In this document: positions 29,501-37,048 of the stretch, in pieces | Layout of the letters: every line of letters starts with the position of its first letter | Numbering within the stretch: the first letter of the stretch is position 1 | Source of the DNA: Plebeiibacterium marinum | GTDB taxonomy: Bacteria > Bacteroidota > Bacteroidia > Bacteroidales > Marinilabiliaceae | Reading direction: 5' to 3' | Assembly: GCF_026013615.1 (NCBI RefSeq) | Contig: NZ_JAPDPI010000010.1 | Span: 62,001-126,000, forward strand | Length of the DNA: 64,000 nt | The notes under the pieces: generated by a model | What the model was told of the DNA's origin: nothing | What the model saw: the letters and a program-made list of their open reading frames with translations, nothing else | Database searches by the model: none | Program-made: the position numbers and the translations under genes

Positions 29501-29790
29501 TCCATTTTTACATTTACAATCCTTTTGTTAGTTACATCTATTTTTTGATTAATAAAACCAACAAAAGAAAACTTTAGAACAGATTTTTCAGCAGGTAATT
29601 CAATTGAATAATTACCATTTACATCACTTATAGTTCCCTTTACTGTTCCTTCCACTACAATAGAAACACCTGGTAACGGCTGACCTAAATCATCCGTAAC
29701 AACTCCCGTTACTGATCTTTCTTGTCCAAATACAATGTATTGAGTACACAAAAGGACAATAACACCTATTAAACGTAAATTCACATTCAT
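26581..29790 (-). CDS. SusC/RagA TonB-dependent transporter (PUL A)
   Basis: Outer-membrane importer of oligosaccharides. Order: signal peptide (~1-22), CarboxypepD_reg domain (RSVTGVVTDDLGQPLPGVSI, ~25-100), TonB box (LDEVVVVGYGT), plug (~115-235, ending GSQGANGVIIITTKRGK) and a beta-barrel ending PQVFTFGLNVSF. The length, 1069 aa, is typical. It lies 34 bp downstream of the tandem-repeat secreted protein and 12 bp upstream of SusD, so all share one transcript. Galactomannan oligosaccharides are the inferred cargo. Confidence 0.95.
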   Translation of the reverse strand: MNVNLRLIGVIVLLCTQYIVFGQERSVTGVVTDDLGQPLPGVSIVVEGTVKGTISDVNGNYSIELPAEKSVLKFSFVGFINQKIDVTNKRIVNVKMELETAGLDEVVVVGYGTMKKSDLSGASVSLSADKLKSAGMANLDQALQGRAAGVSAVSTSGQPGGAVSIRVRGQSTINAGAEPLYVIDGVPMTNTRTSGSELGLGDALGNSPTTGISPLSKINPSDIVSMEILKDASATAIYGSQGANGVIIITTKRGKKGDAKFEYDGSYGIQRQAVSIDIMNLKEFAEYSNAVAAETNGRDERLEYMDPTLLGHGTDWQEAIFQLAPVQQHQVNISGGGEMLSYYVSGGYLNQEGTIIGTEFERFSFRTNLDTQLKDWLKMGVNLNYTQTDERLGLADSESGIIRIALQTTPDMPIYNLDGSYASIFREGQISQPNAIGKAMDDDNYLYRNSLGGTIFFDANIMKDLVLHSEGSMNLDYSKAEVFRPRIVYGNWERPINSMRSQVNKNVFWQIKNYLTYTKKLGKHNATLMVGQDMWESTYEYQRVYNTNLPSNDIQNPQLGGGTPQIGYGFGSSANASYFGRLTYNYDERYMFTYTYRRDGSSNFGPKNRWAGFNSFAGSWRLSNEAFMEWAEPVMTNAKLRFGWGQVGNQNIGGYLWGASISKMDTGLGAGYRQSNIANPFIQWEKQEQINIGLDLSLFHFIDMVFEVYDKTSSDMLMESQLPSYMGTRGNVSSAMKSPWGNFGEINNKGLEISVTTHNFKGSFVWDTDFQISFNRNKLIALDGSPSAHIEGYGQWNDVVSLTEIGDPLFNFYGYVTDGIYQDLEDLQSSPRPEGYPTDGESFMFGNTTYVGDIKYKDISGPDGKPDGIINAYDRTSIGSPMPDFTFGFNNTFSYKNFDLSVFINGMYGNDVMNYTSINLSNMKSIWNNQLGVVRDRARLEPIDGVYGENWWEDVNNVRVANSNTNMPRAVVTDPNDNDRISDRYVEDGSFIRIKNITLGYTLPKSLTKRIHLGNVRAYTSIENLATFTNYSGFDPEVGASTQSANVFGLDNGRYPSPQVFTFGLNVSF

Positions 29791-29824
29791 AAATTAATTT
29801 TAAATATTAAATACATAGATTTAT

Positions 29825-30793
29825 TTATTCAACTACTATTTTATTTATACACCTATTGTTTTCACTTCTGACCTCGACTATATAGATTCCATTGTTTTGA
29901 AGAGAGATACTTCTAAAAGAGTCAGATATTACATTTTCCCATATTTTATCCCCATTCAAATTGTATATATGCACCACCCCCTTTGTTGGTAGATTTCGCA
30001 GGAATAATTGTTTATCTTTTACACAAATACTTACCCTTGATACTTCTTTATTAAGATCAGTCCTTGTTGCTAAAGGATCAATAATATATACTCCTTCAAC
30101 AGTATAATTTGCACCACGAACAAGAATTCCATTAGCTTTTAGTTCTGCTAACATGGGAGGTGTAATAGTAAACTCATAATAGGATAATCCGGATAGATCA
30201 ACATATGCTTCCGCATCTATTAAATCGCCCCAACTGCTATTAGACAAGTGTCCTTGAGCATTTTCTCCTACATCTTTAACTTTTACTCTGAGCAAATTCC
30301 CTTCTTGAGAATTGAGAAAACTACCTGCACTAATTGCTTGGTAACCCTCCCAATTACCAATAACTGTTTCCCCTAACCAAATTGCATTCTGTACTTCATA
30401 ATTTCCTTCTCCCGGGAATATATCAACTGATGTAAGTGTGTAATTTTTTCCTCGTACAAGAACTCCATTAGATTGCAATTCAGCTAACATCACAGAGGTA
30501 ATAACAAAGTTGTAACTTTCAGTTCTTAAATTTACCATGCCAGAACCTGCTAAATCAACCCAACTACCATTATTCAATGATAATTGGGCAGAGCTCATAT
30601 CTATATTAGTAGCTGTAATTTGTAATATATCACCAACGTGAGCATTATTGAACTCTATTGCATCTATAGATTGGTAATTATCCCAATTACCAATAACCAA
30701 AGATCCTGTCCATAAATTTTGAGCTGTACATAGTAATGGTAAAAAACTTAAAACCAATACCCATTGCATACATAATACGTGTGTCTTTTTCAT
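29825..30793 (-). CDS. Secreted tandem-repeat protein with T9SS tail, unknown family, possibly glycan-binding
   Basis: I cannot name a family. A signal peptide (~1-24, ends CTAQ) is followed by two tandem ~100-residue repeats (~26-128 and ~137-240) and a T9SS type A-like tail (~250-322, VHIYNLNGDKIWEN). The repeats align over their whole length: LWTGSLVIGNWDNYQSID with IWLGETVIGNWEGYQAIS; LSLNNGSWVDL with GHLSNSSWGDL; MLAELQSNGVLVRGKNYT with MLAELKANGILVRGANYT. Both look like all-beta modules with conserved Trp residues and no catalytic signature, so a carbohydrate-binding role is a reasonable guess. It is the first gene of PUL A, 34 bp before SusC, an unusual place for such a protein. Similar modules may exist unnamed in other Bacteroidota enzymes. 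Confidence 0.8.
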   Translation of the reverse strand: MKKTHVLCMQWVLVLSFLPLLCTAQNLWTGSLVIGNWDNYQSIDAIEFNNAHVGDILQITATNIDMSSAQLSLNNGSWVDLAGSGMVNLRTESYNFVITSVMLAELQSNGVLVRGKNYTLTSVDIFPGEGNYEVQNAIWLGETVIGNWEGYQAISAGSFLNSQEGNLLRVKVKDVGENAQGHLSNSSWGDLIDAEAYVDLSGLSYYEFTITPPMLAELKANGILVRGANYTVEGVYIIDPLATRTDLNKEVSRVSICVKDKQLFLRNLPTKGVVHIYNLNGDKIWENVISDSFRSISLQNNGIYIVEVRSENNRCINKIVVE

Positions 30794-30799
30794 AAAAAA

Positions 30800-30829
30800 T
30801 AGATTTGTTAATAATTCTTAACAAATCTA
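30800..30829 (-). promoter_or_regulatory. Inverted repeat with -7-like box ahead of PUL A
   Basis: TAGATTTGTTA (30800-30810) and TAACAAATCTA (30819-30829) form a perfect 11-bp inverted repeat with an 8-bp spacer, ending 7 bp before the first PUL A gene. Read on the minus strand, the distal arm starts TAGATTTG, a TAnnTTTG match at 30822-30829. If that is the -7 box the leader is short. The repeat may instead be a regulator site or a leader hairpin. Confidence 0.45.
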
Positions 30830-31091
30830 CCTTACTTACAGCTCCACATAGGTATTGCAATCATTCAATAAACATTGACCTGTCAATAGCTGATATATTT
30901 GTCATGCATATATGAAAGATTTATCACTCTTATGCCGAAATCTTAGCAACCAGACTTGATCTAACTATAACCTTAAAAGAATATTTCAACATCCTATTTG
31001 TTTCCTTCTAACCGTTGGTAAATGCTTTTTATAAACACTATCAGTTCAAAAGTTGATTAATTAATATATATTCGACCATAAATTCAATATT

Positions 31092-31604
31092 ATGGAGATT
31101 AGAAGGATAACTGAAAACGATATTAGGAAATTACAAGAAATTGGCAAACAAACTTTTTTTGAAACATTCTCTGCTGAAAATAGTGAGAATAACATGATTA
31201 ACTATCTGGAAACGGAATTTTCAACAGAGAAACTCAGTTGTGAACTCCGTAATCAAAGTTCATTATTCTACTTTGCCGAATCAGATAAAAATGTTATTGG
31301 ATACTTAAAAATTAATTTTGGTGAAGCTCAATCAGAAATGAAAAATATAAATGCTCTTGAAATAGAACGAATTTATGTATTAAAAGAATTTCTCAGAAAA
31401 GGTGTAGGACAAAAGCTTTTGGATATGGCTATTAAAAAAGCAAAAGAACTTAAAAAGGACTATGTTTGGTTAGGTGTTTGGGAGCACAACTCTAGAGCTA
31501 TTAGATTTTATGAGAAAAATGGATTCTTCGCATTTGACAAGCACATATTTAGACTTGGAGAAGACGAACAAACTGACATAATGATGAGATTAGATCCTGT
31601 GTAA
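31092..31604 (+). CDS. GNAT N-acetyltransferase, PaiA-like
   Basis: Single GNAT fold, 170 aa, cytoplasmic. The acetyl-CoA pyrophosphate loop is seen at ~100-108 in LRKGVGQKLLD, preceded by the beta-4 strand ALEIERIYVL. The later LGVWEHNSRAIRFYEKNGF and HIFRLGEDEQTDIMM are typical of the PaiA/spermidine-spermine acetyltransferase-like branch. The substrate is not known. It stands alone on the plus strand between PUL A and the HTCS, with an ordinary ATG. Nothing ties it to mannan use. It converges on the HTCS gene with 18 bp between stops. Confidence 0.9.
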   Translation: MEIRRITENDIRKLQEIGKQTFFETFSAENSENNMINYLETEFSTEKLSCELRNQSSLFYFAESDKNVIGYLKINFGEAQSEMKNINALEIERIYVLKEFLRKGVGQKLLDMAIKKAKELKKDYVWLGVWEHNSRAIRFYEKNGFFAFDKHIFRLGEDEQTDIMMRLDPV

Positions 31605-31622
31605 AAGCTTTAGGTTCATACT

Positions 31623-34600
31623 CTATTTTCTTTTATATTCCGAAGGATTAACTCCGAATTCTTTTTTGAAGCACCTTCTAAAATATTGTATATCATTAAA
31701 ACCCACCATATACGACACCTCATTAATCGTTAAACCAGGATCATTTTTAAGGAATTCTGCAGCCTTTTTTACCTTTATCACTTTGATAAATTCTATTGGT
31801 GTCATACCTGCATATTTTTTTATCTTCCGATATAAGCTAATTTGAGTAACTCCTATTTTTTGAGCTAGAAGTTCTACTGAAATTTTATCGTCTATTAAAT
31901 TATCCTCAATAAAATGAATTGCTTTTTTCAAAAAATCCTCATCTTTTGTACTTGCTGTAACTATTGAAGGTTGAACTAGATTTCTTTTTTCGAATTTTTC
32001 ATTTAGTTTTTGCTGGCCACTTATTATATTCTCTACTTTGGTCAGTAGAATATGAGGATCAAACGGTTTTTCAATAAAATCAATAGCTCCGCTATTCAAG
32101 GCATCCATAACAAATTTTTTCTCATCATAAGCTGTGATTATTATCACTGGAATAAAATCTATTGATGAATCCTTTTTTATACGTTTACAAAAATCAATCC
32201 CATTCATTAAAGGCATCATTATATCTGCAATTACAAGATTAGGTTTGTACTTTTTAACACTAATCAATCCTTCTTTTCCGTTAGATGCTTCAATTATTTG
32301 ATACTTTGAAGACAACAAACTATTTAAAAACATTCTAATTTCATCATTATCTTCAATAATCAATACAGTACCGTGAAATTCATTTAAGGATTCTTTGCCT
32401 GATATAGTATCCTGAATACCTAAATCATTAAAGTCTTCTTTTAAATAATTTTCAATACTTTTCGACACTGACACTTCTAACTCATCTTTCTCATCCTGCT
32501 CTAAAACAACCCTTTGAGGCAAAGTAACCACAAATTTAGTTCCTTCATTAAGCTTACTAGAAACCTCTATTGTTCCTCCTTGCAGGTCAACTAATTTCTT
32601 TGTTAAAGAAAGTCCGACACCCCCTCCTTTGGATTTAGAAATTTTATGCGTAGCCGAACTATAAAAGAGGTCAAAAATATTAGGTAGTTCTTCTTTTGAT
32701 ATACCTACCCCTGAATCCTCAATAATAATCTGAATATTATTTGAACTATGTTTAACCAAAACATTTATCTTTCCACCAGACTCTGTGTTTTTAAAAGCAT
32801 TTGATATCAAATTGTATAATATTTTTTCAATTTTATCATAATCAAAAGCCATAATATAACTACCAGAAGTACTTTCTATGCTAAATTGAATGTTTTTTTC
32901 CTCTGCCAAATAACTGAAAACATCATAGATTTCATGAATAGCCTTAATTATATCACCATTTCTAAGATTAAGCTTTAATACTTCTGACTCTATCATCCTA
33001 AATTCAAGCAATTGATTTACCAATCGCTGCATTCGATTGGCATTTTTTAAAATAATATCATATAAGGGATTGCTTTTATTTTCTGTTTTCAGTTTTTCTA
33101 ACGGACCAATAATAAGAGTAAGAGGCGTACGGAATTCGTGGCTTACATTTGTGAAAAAACGATATTTCATTTCATTAATTTCTTTATCCTTTTGTCTCTT
33201 AATTTCCTTAGTTACAAGTTCATTTTTAAGCTTTATTTTTATTATGGAGTATCTTTTAAATATCCATAGCAAAAGAAATAATATCAGGGTATAAAGCATA
33301 TATGCATACCACTTTTGCCATAAAGGAGGCAAAATTTTTACGTCTATCGATACTTCTTTACTATCACTCTGTTTTGCCAGTTTAACTTTAAATTCATAAT
33401 TGCCTGACCCTAAATTTGTATAAGTTGCACTTCGTTTGTTTCCAACTTTTTGCCACTCGTTATCAAATCCCTCTAATTTGTAAAGAAATTCATCATGTTC
33501 AGGATCAATAAAATTTAAAGCTGTGTATTCAAATGTAATGACATTTTGAGCATGATTAATTTTTAAGGAATTCTTGTCTTTTGTTAGAGACTTTTCTATT
33601 AAGTTACTATTGAATATTGACTTATTCAACAACTTAACATCAGTCATGACGATATCGTATTTTTGAACAAAGTCCTTAATCGCTGAAGGAGCAAATTGAA
33701 TAATTCCAATATTACTTCCTAGATAAATATTTCCCTCTCCATCTTTATTCCAGACATTCTCATCAAATTCAATTATCGTTTTCGAATCATATTGCTTATA
33801 ACTTTTAATGCTATAATCATGCAGATTCATAGCGCACAGTCCTTTTTTAGTAGCTATCCATACTTCCTGATTATAACCTTCAACAATAGAACAGACATAA
33901 TTACTCGGCAATCCGTAATTATTATCAATTGTTTCAAAGGTGAAATCCTCATTGAATTTATTTAATCCATATCTGGTACAAATCCACAAATTACCGTTTT
34001 GATCTTCATTTATGGAGTTTATTATATTATTACTAATGCTGGCATTATTATGTTCGCTATACAAAAACTTCCTGCATCTTTCCGTTCTAATATCAATTAG
34101 ATTTAATCCCCAGTATGTTCCAATCCAAATTCTATTGTTTTTATCTATATATAAGCAAGTTATATGGTTACTTGAAAGATTACTGTTTTCTATATTAAAG
34201 TTCGTAATTTTTCCTTTGATTTTATCATATACATAAAGTCCATTTCCATTTGACCCAACCAATAGTTTATCTCCGTATTCAACAATTGCACTAATCGGGA
34301 AGGTACTATTCTGATTTCCAACACTGATTATATCAGAATAATCAACCAGCCCATTTTCCTGATCATATGAAAATAGTGACTTATTATACGTGCCAAACCA
34401 TAAATTATTCGAGGCATCCATACATGTTGATGTTATAACAATATCAACCCCTTTAAAAGCAGGGATATCAAAGTTTAGTCTGGAATAAGTTTGCATTTCA
34501 TTATTAAAATAATATAATCCATCTCCACCTGAACCTGCATACAAATCTTTTTGATTTCCTACCGAAATTGATGTATAAAATTTACTTAAACTATCTCCAA

Positions 34601-35663
34601 ATAAATCATTGTATATTTTAAATGAATTTATACTTGATTGATATAATAATTTCACACCAACTTTTCCTGAACTGACCCATATATTGTTATTCCTATCAGC
34701 AAAAATATCATCAATGCAACAATAATCTTTATAGCGCTCAACTTCTAGTAATATTTCCCCTTGTTTATTCCCTCTTAAAATTTGATTTATATCATCAAAA
34801 TAGTATAATCCGGCACCTGAACCTACCCATAATAAATTTTTATCATCAGCAAAAACTGTTTTAATATCACTAAGCATTTCTTTTGATTGTTTTTCAACGA
34901 TAGAAACTTCATAAACCTTATCATCCTGATATGGCAAAAAGTAATTTGCATTAGTACTACTTACCCAAATCCCACTAGTTATTTCTTTAATACAATTTAT
35001 ATAGGACGAATGGTTAATCTCGGAATAATTATGAACATTAGCTGTTGTAATAGAGTCTTCAAACGCAATTTTATAGACTCCTTCACGACCCGTTAGCCAG
35101 ATATTTTTGTACTTATCTATACACAGATCTTTTACCTCAAAGTTAATATCCCGATTAAACAAATCGTCTTCAAAAGACCCTTTGTTAAGATTATAAATAA
35201 ACAATCCTTTATTTGTCCCAATCCAAAGATTATTCCAGTCATCAATGAGCAATTTATTAACAACGACCTCTAATTCCTGACCGTTATATATTAAAGGCAT
35301 AAAAATAATCTTACCACCATCAGCCTCTATTTTATTCAAACCATTGACTGTTCCTATATATAAATTCAAATCTGCATCCTGAATAATATCATAGATTATA
35401 CTACTTGACAAACAGTTATTATCATGAGGCCTGTACTGATAATTATTAAAATGTATCCCATCGTACTTCGACAAACCATTTTCCGTTCCAATCCAGATAT
35501 AACCATGTTTGTCTTGGTAAATTTTATTGACTAAACTACTTAATAAGCCATCTTCGATAGTTAATTCTTTAGCATGATAATCAATTTCTGAAGCGTATAA
35601 GAAAATGGAAACTGTACTTAACCATATTATTAAAAACATAGTTCTAAAAGAATAATTACTCAT
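31623..35663 (-). CDS. HTCS regulator, probably for mannan PUL A
   Basis: Full-length hybrid sensor/regulator, 1346 aa. Order: signal peptide; periplasmic Reg_prop propeller (~30-650, repeated GYIWIGT, LWIGTNKGL, IWIGTYWGL motifs); Y_Y_Y domain (~690-765); membrane segment (~778-800, YMLYTLILFLLLWIF); HisKA with phospho-His ~842 in SHEFRTPLT; HATPase (EDSGVGIS, GGGVGLSL); receiver with Asp ~1147 in VIADIMMP; AraC HTH ending FGVNPSEYKRK. It lies beside PUL A, the nearest PUL without another regulator, so control of PUL A is inferred. In other bacteria mannan HTCS proteins sense manno-oligosaccharides. Confidence 0.94.
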   Translation of the reverse strand: MSNYSFRTMFLIIWLSTVSIFLYASEIDYHAKELTIEDGLLSSLVNKIYQDKHGYIWIGTENGLSKYDGIHFNNYQYRPHDNNCLSSSIIYDIIQDADLNLYIGTVNGLNKIEADGGKIIFMPLIYNGQELEVVVNKLLIDDWNNLWIGTNKGLFIYNLNKGSFEDDLFNRDINFEVKDLCIDKYKNIWLTGREGVYKIAFEDSITTANVHNYSEINHSSYINCIKEITSGIWVSSTNANYFLPYQDDKVYEVSIVEKQSKEMLSDIKTVFADDKNLLWVGSGAGLYYFDDINQILRGNKQGEILLEVERYKDYCCIDDIFADRNNNIWVSSGKVGVKLLYQSSINSFKIYNDLFGDSLSKFYTSISVGNQKDLYAGSGGDGLYYFNNEMQTYSRLNFDIPAFKGVDIVITSTCMDASNNLWFGTYNKSLFSYDQENGLVDYSDIISVGNQNSTFPISAIVEYGDKLLVGSNGNGLYVYDKIKGKITNFNIENSNLSSNHITCLYIDKNNRIWIGTYWGLNLIDIRTERCRKFLYSEHNNASISNNIINSINEDQNGNLWICTRYGLNKFNEDFTFETIDNNYGLPSNYVCSIVEGYNQEVWIATKKGLCAMNLHDYSIKSYKQYDSKTIIEFDENVWNKDGEGNIYLGSNIGIIQFAPSAIKDFVQKYDIVMTDVKLLNKSIFNSNLIEKSLTKDKNSLKINHAQNVITFEYTALNFIDPEHDEFLYKLEGFDNEWQKVGNKRSATYTNLGSGNYEFKVKLAKQSDSKEVSIDVKILPPLWQKWYAYMLYTLILFLLLWIFKRYSIIKIKLKNELVTKEIKRQKDKEINEMKYRFFTNVSHEFRTPLTLIIGPLEKLKTENKSNPLYDIILKNANRMQRLVNQLLEFRMIESEVLKLNLRNGDIIKAIHEIYDVFSYLAEEKNIQFSIESTSGSYIMAFDYDKIEKILYNLISNAFKNTESGGKINVLVKHSSNNIQIIIEDSGVGISKEELPNIFDLFYSSATHKISKSKGGGVGLSLTKKLVDLQGGTIEVSSKLNEGTKFVVTLPQRVVLEQDEKDELEVSVSKSIENYLKEDFNDLGIQDTISGKESLNEFHGTVLIIEDNDEIRMFLNSLLSSKYQIIEASNGKEGLISVKKYKPNLVIADIMMPLMNGIDFCKRIKKDSSIDFIPVIIITAYDEKKFVMDALNSGAIDFIEKPFDPHILLTKVENIISGQQKLNEKFEKRNLVQPSIVTASTKDEDFLKKAIHFIEDNLIDDKISVELLAQKIGVTQISLYRKIKKYAGMTPIEFIKVIKVKKAAEFLKNDPGLTINEVSYMVGFNDIQYFRRCFKKEFGVNPSEYKRK

Positions 35664-36033
35664 GCCTGACTCCCTGATTAAAATATAAATTTAGCTATTA
35701 TTAACAGATAATTACAAATTACTTATAGCAAAAAATAGGAATTTGATTTATGAGAAAGATATCTATTAACCTATTTTTTTACATAATCCTTTTAGCTACT
35801 AGAGTATTTATTTGAATAATATATTAGGCAATGGCAATGAAAATAATTTTCTATGTTCTTCAGGCATACTCAACTAATGGGGAGTCTTGTCAATACAAAT
35901 AGCTGTTGAGAAATAAAATTTTATAAATTGGCTTCCTCTTATCATTGAAATAAAGAACATGCACAACCTTTGTGCTACGATTTAAAGATATGAAATAAAC
36001 AATGGCACTATGGTTTACAGACTGTTCATCTTT
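35664..36033. other. Leader region of HTCS, no gene seen
   Basis: 370 bp of AT-rich DNA with stops in all frames. The only structure noticed is a 15-bp palindrome, GCACAA (35961-35966) and TTGTGC (35970-35975) around CCT. I see no further HTCS-like or enzyme-like coding sequence here, and no full TAnnTTTG match on the minus strand. Confidence 0.5.
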
Positions 36034-36256
36034 TTACACAAGGTTTAAGTGTCCCAGGCCTATATTGTTGCTATCAACTTTCCCATCATACCTGTTTAAA
36101 CCATAAAAAACCATATTCATCCTGAATAATTGAAGTTACTTCATTTTGAGAAAGTCCTTCTAAAGTGGAAAGACTGGAAACTGAATATTGAGCAGATGCT
36201 CTAATACTAAATACAATTGAAAAAACCAGTAAAGCAAAATATATCTTCAAAATCAA
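36034..36256 (-). pseudogene. Broken 5' end of an HTCS gene
   Basis: From a TTG at 36256 the minus strand encodes a signal peptide (LKIYFALLVFSIVFSIRASA) followed by QYSVSSLSTLEGLSQNEV, then TSIIQDEYGFLWF, the standard opening of an HTCS propeller. The frame then runs into a TGA at 36086-36088. In the next frame GLNRYDGKVDSNN continues, which is what normally follows (GFLWFGTxxGLNRYDG) in intact family members, up to a TAA at 36034-36036. So a short stretch between LWF and GLNRYDG is missing and the frame is shifted. Nothing further of the gene remains. It is on the same strand as, and 371 bp upstream of, the intact HTCS. Confidence 0.7.
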
Positions 36257-36503
36257 TAATTTTTATAAATTCTAAACTATATAACCAATATCAAAATATA
36301 CAGTTCCAAACTATACTAACCATTTGTGTCTCTAATTATTTCAGGATAAATATAAGGATAATAGTTACATCTTATAATTAACATAAAACATCTGTTTGAA
36401 AAATTTACAAAGATTACCCTGTTGAAGATATTATAACCTTATTGAAAAGATTATTTTACACAACTAACACACCTCATTCAAACACATCACATGTAACAAT
36501 CCA

Positions 36504-36661
36504 TTAAAAAACTCCTTTTCCGGAAATCTCAATTTCCTTAGTTTCGCCGGGCAATAAAGCTAAAATGGTATTTTTTGTTAACACTCAACATATAATTTCA
36601 ATAATTTTTCTGTTTCTGATTTGATTGCAACCTGCTCAATACATAATTTAACCTGAACCAG
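36504..36661 (-). pseudogene. C-terminal remnant of a glycoside hydrolase-like protein
   Basis: The minus strand encodes, in one frame, VAIKSETEKLLKLYVEC then a stop. In a shifted frame it gives NTILALLPGETKEIEISGK followed by GVF and a stop at 36504-36506. The LLPGETKxIxI ending after a strand-rich segment is characteristic of the last Ig-like domain of GH2-type beta-mannosidases/galactosidases and related exported enzymes. The frameshift and the lack of any upstream catalytic domain show it is dead. Assignment to GH2 is tentative and was made by eye. Confidence 0.4.
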
Positions 36662-37048
36662 CTAAAACAAAACAGAGTATTAGCCAGCCCAGGTCAGGCT
36701 TCTTAGATATATGCTTACACTAACGTGTGACTAAAATATATTCTTCAGACTTACATTACCTTTGTCTCAAGCCGACGGGCTTTTACTTTCTTCCTACAGC
36801 TGAAGAAAGTAAACAAAGAAAGCCGCCGCTGACATGAAAAAGCTAAAAATCACTGCTCTCCGCTAAAAGAAAAGAACTCATTGCGTTCAAACAGCTTTTC
36901 TTTCTTAACGCTTCGTTTACTGATTTTTTTAACGCTTTTACATGAAGGCGGTTTAGATACCCTAACATATCGCTCATTATCGTATAACCTTTATTAATAT
37001 ATACAAAATGCATACTCTTATATTTATTCTCAGTCAATAGTGATTGAT
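36662..37048. other. Non-coding stretch with a hairpin repeat
   Basis: No convincing gene; a 64-codon open frame at 36842-37037 (minus) has no recognisable features. The main structure is the hairpin at 36768-36827. More CTTTCTT- and AACGCTT-like short repeats follow to about 36940. Confidence 0.5.
36768..36827. repeat. Long hairpin, likely an interspersed repeat unit
   Basis: TTTACTTTCTTC (36782-36793) and GAAGAAAGTAAA (36802-36813) pair perfectly over 12 bp with an 8-nt loop. With a bulge the pairing extends outward to GCC-GACGGGC on one side and AGCCGCCGC on the other. The GC-rich ends and the T/A-rich core look unlike the surrounding DNA, as expected of a dispersed repeat. Copies elsewhere in the genome cannot be checked from this window. 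Confidence 0.45.

Noticed and set aside
31092-31604. GNAT gene as part of the mannan system or as antibiotic resistance
   Set aside because: It resembles the PaiA-type acetyltransferases, stands alone on the opposite strand and shows no link to either role.
35961-35975. GCACAA-CCT-TTGTGC palindrome as a regulator site
   Set aside because: Too short and isolated, more than 290 bp from the HTCS start; noted only within the region entry.
36361-36520. Plus-strand frame reading KDYPVEDIITLLKRLFY
   Set aside because: Short, no start, no family resemblance; likely chance in AT-rich dead sequence.
36842-37037. 64-codon open frame on the minus strand before GH27 of PUL B
   Set aside because: No domain, signal peptide or sensible amino-acid pattern, and it lies in repeat-rich non-coding sequence.
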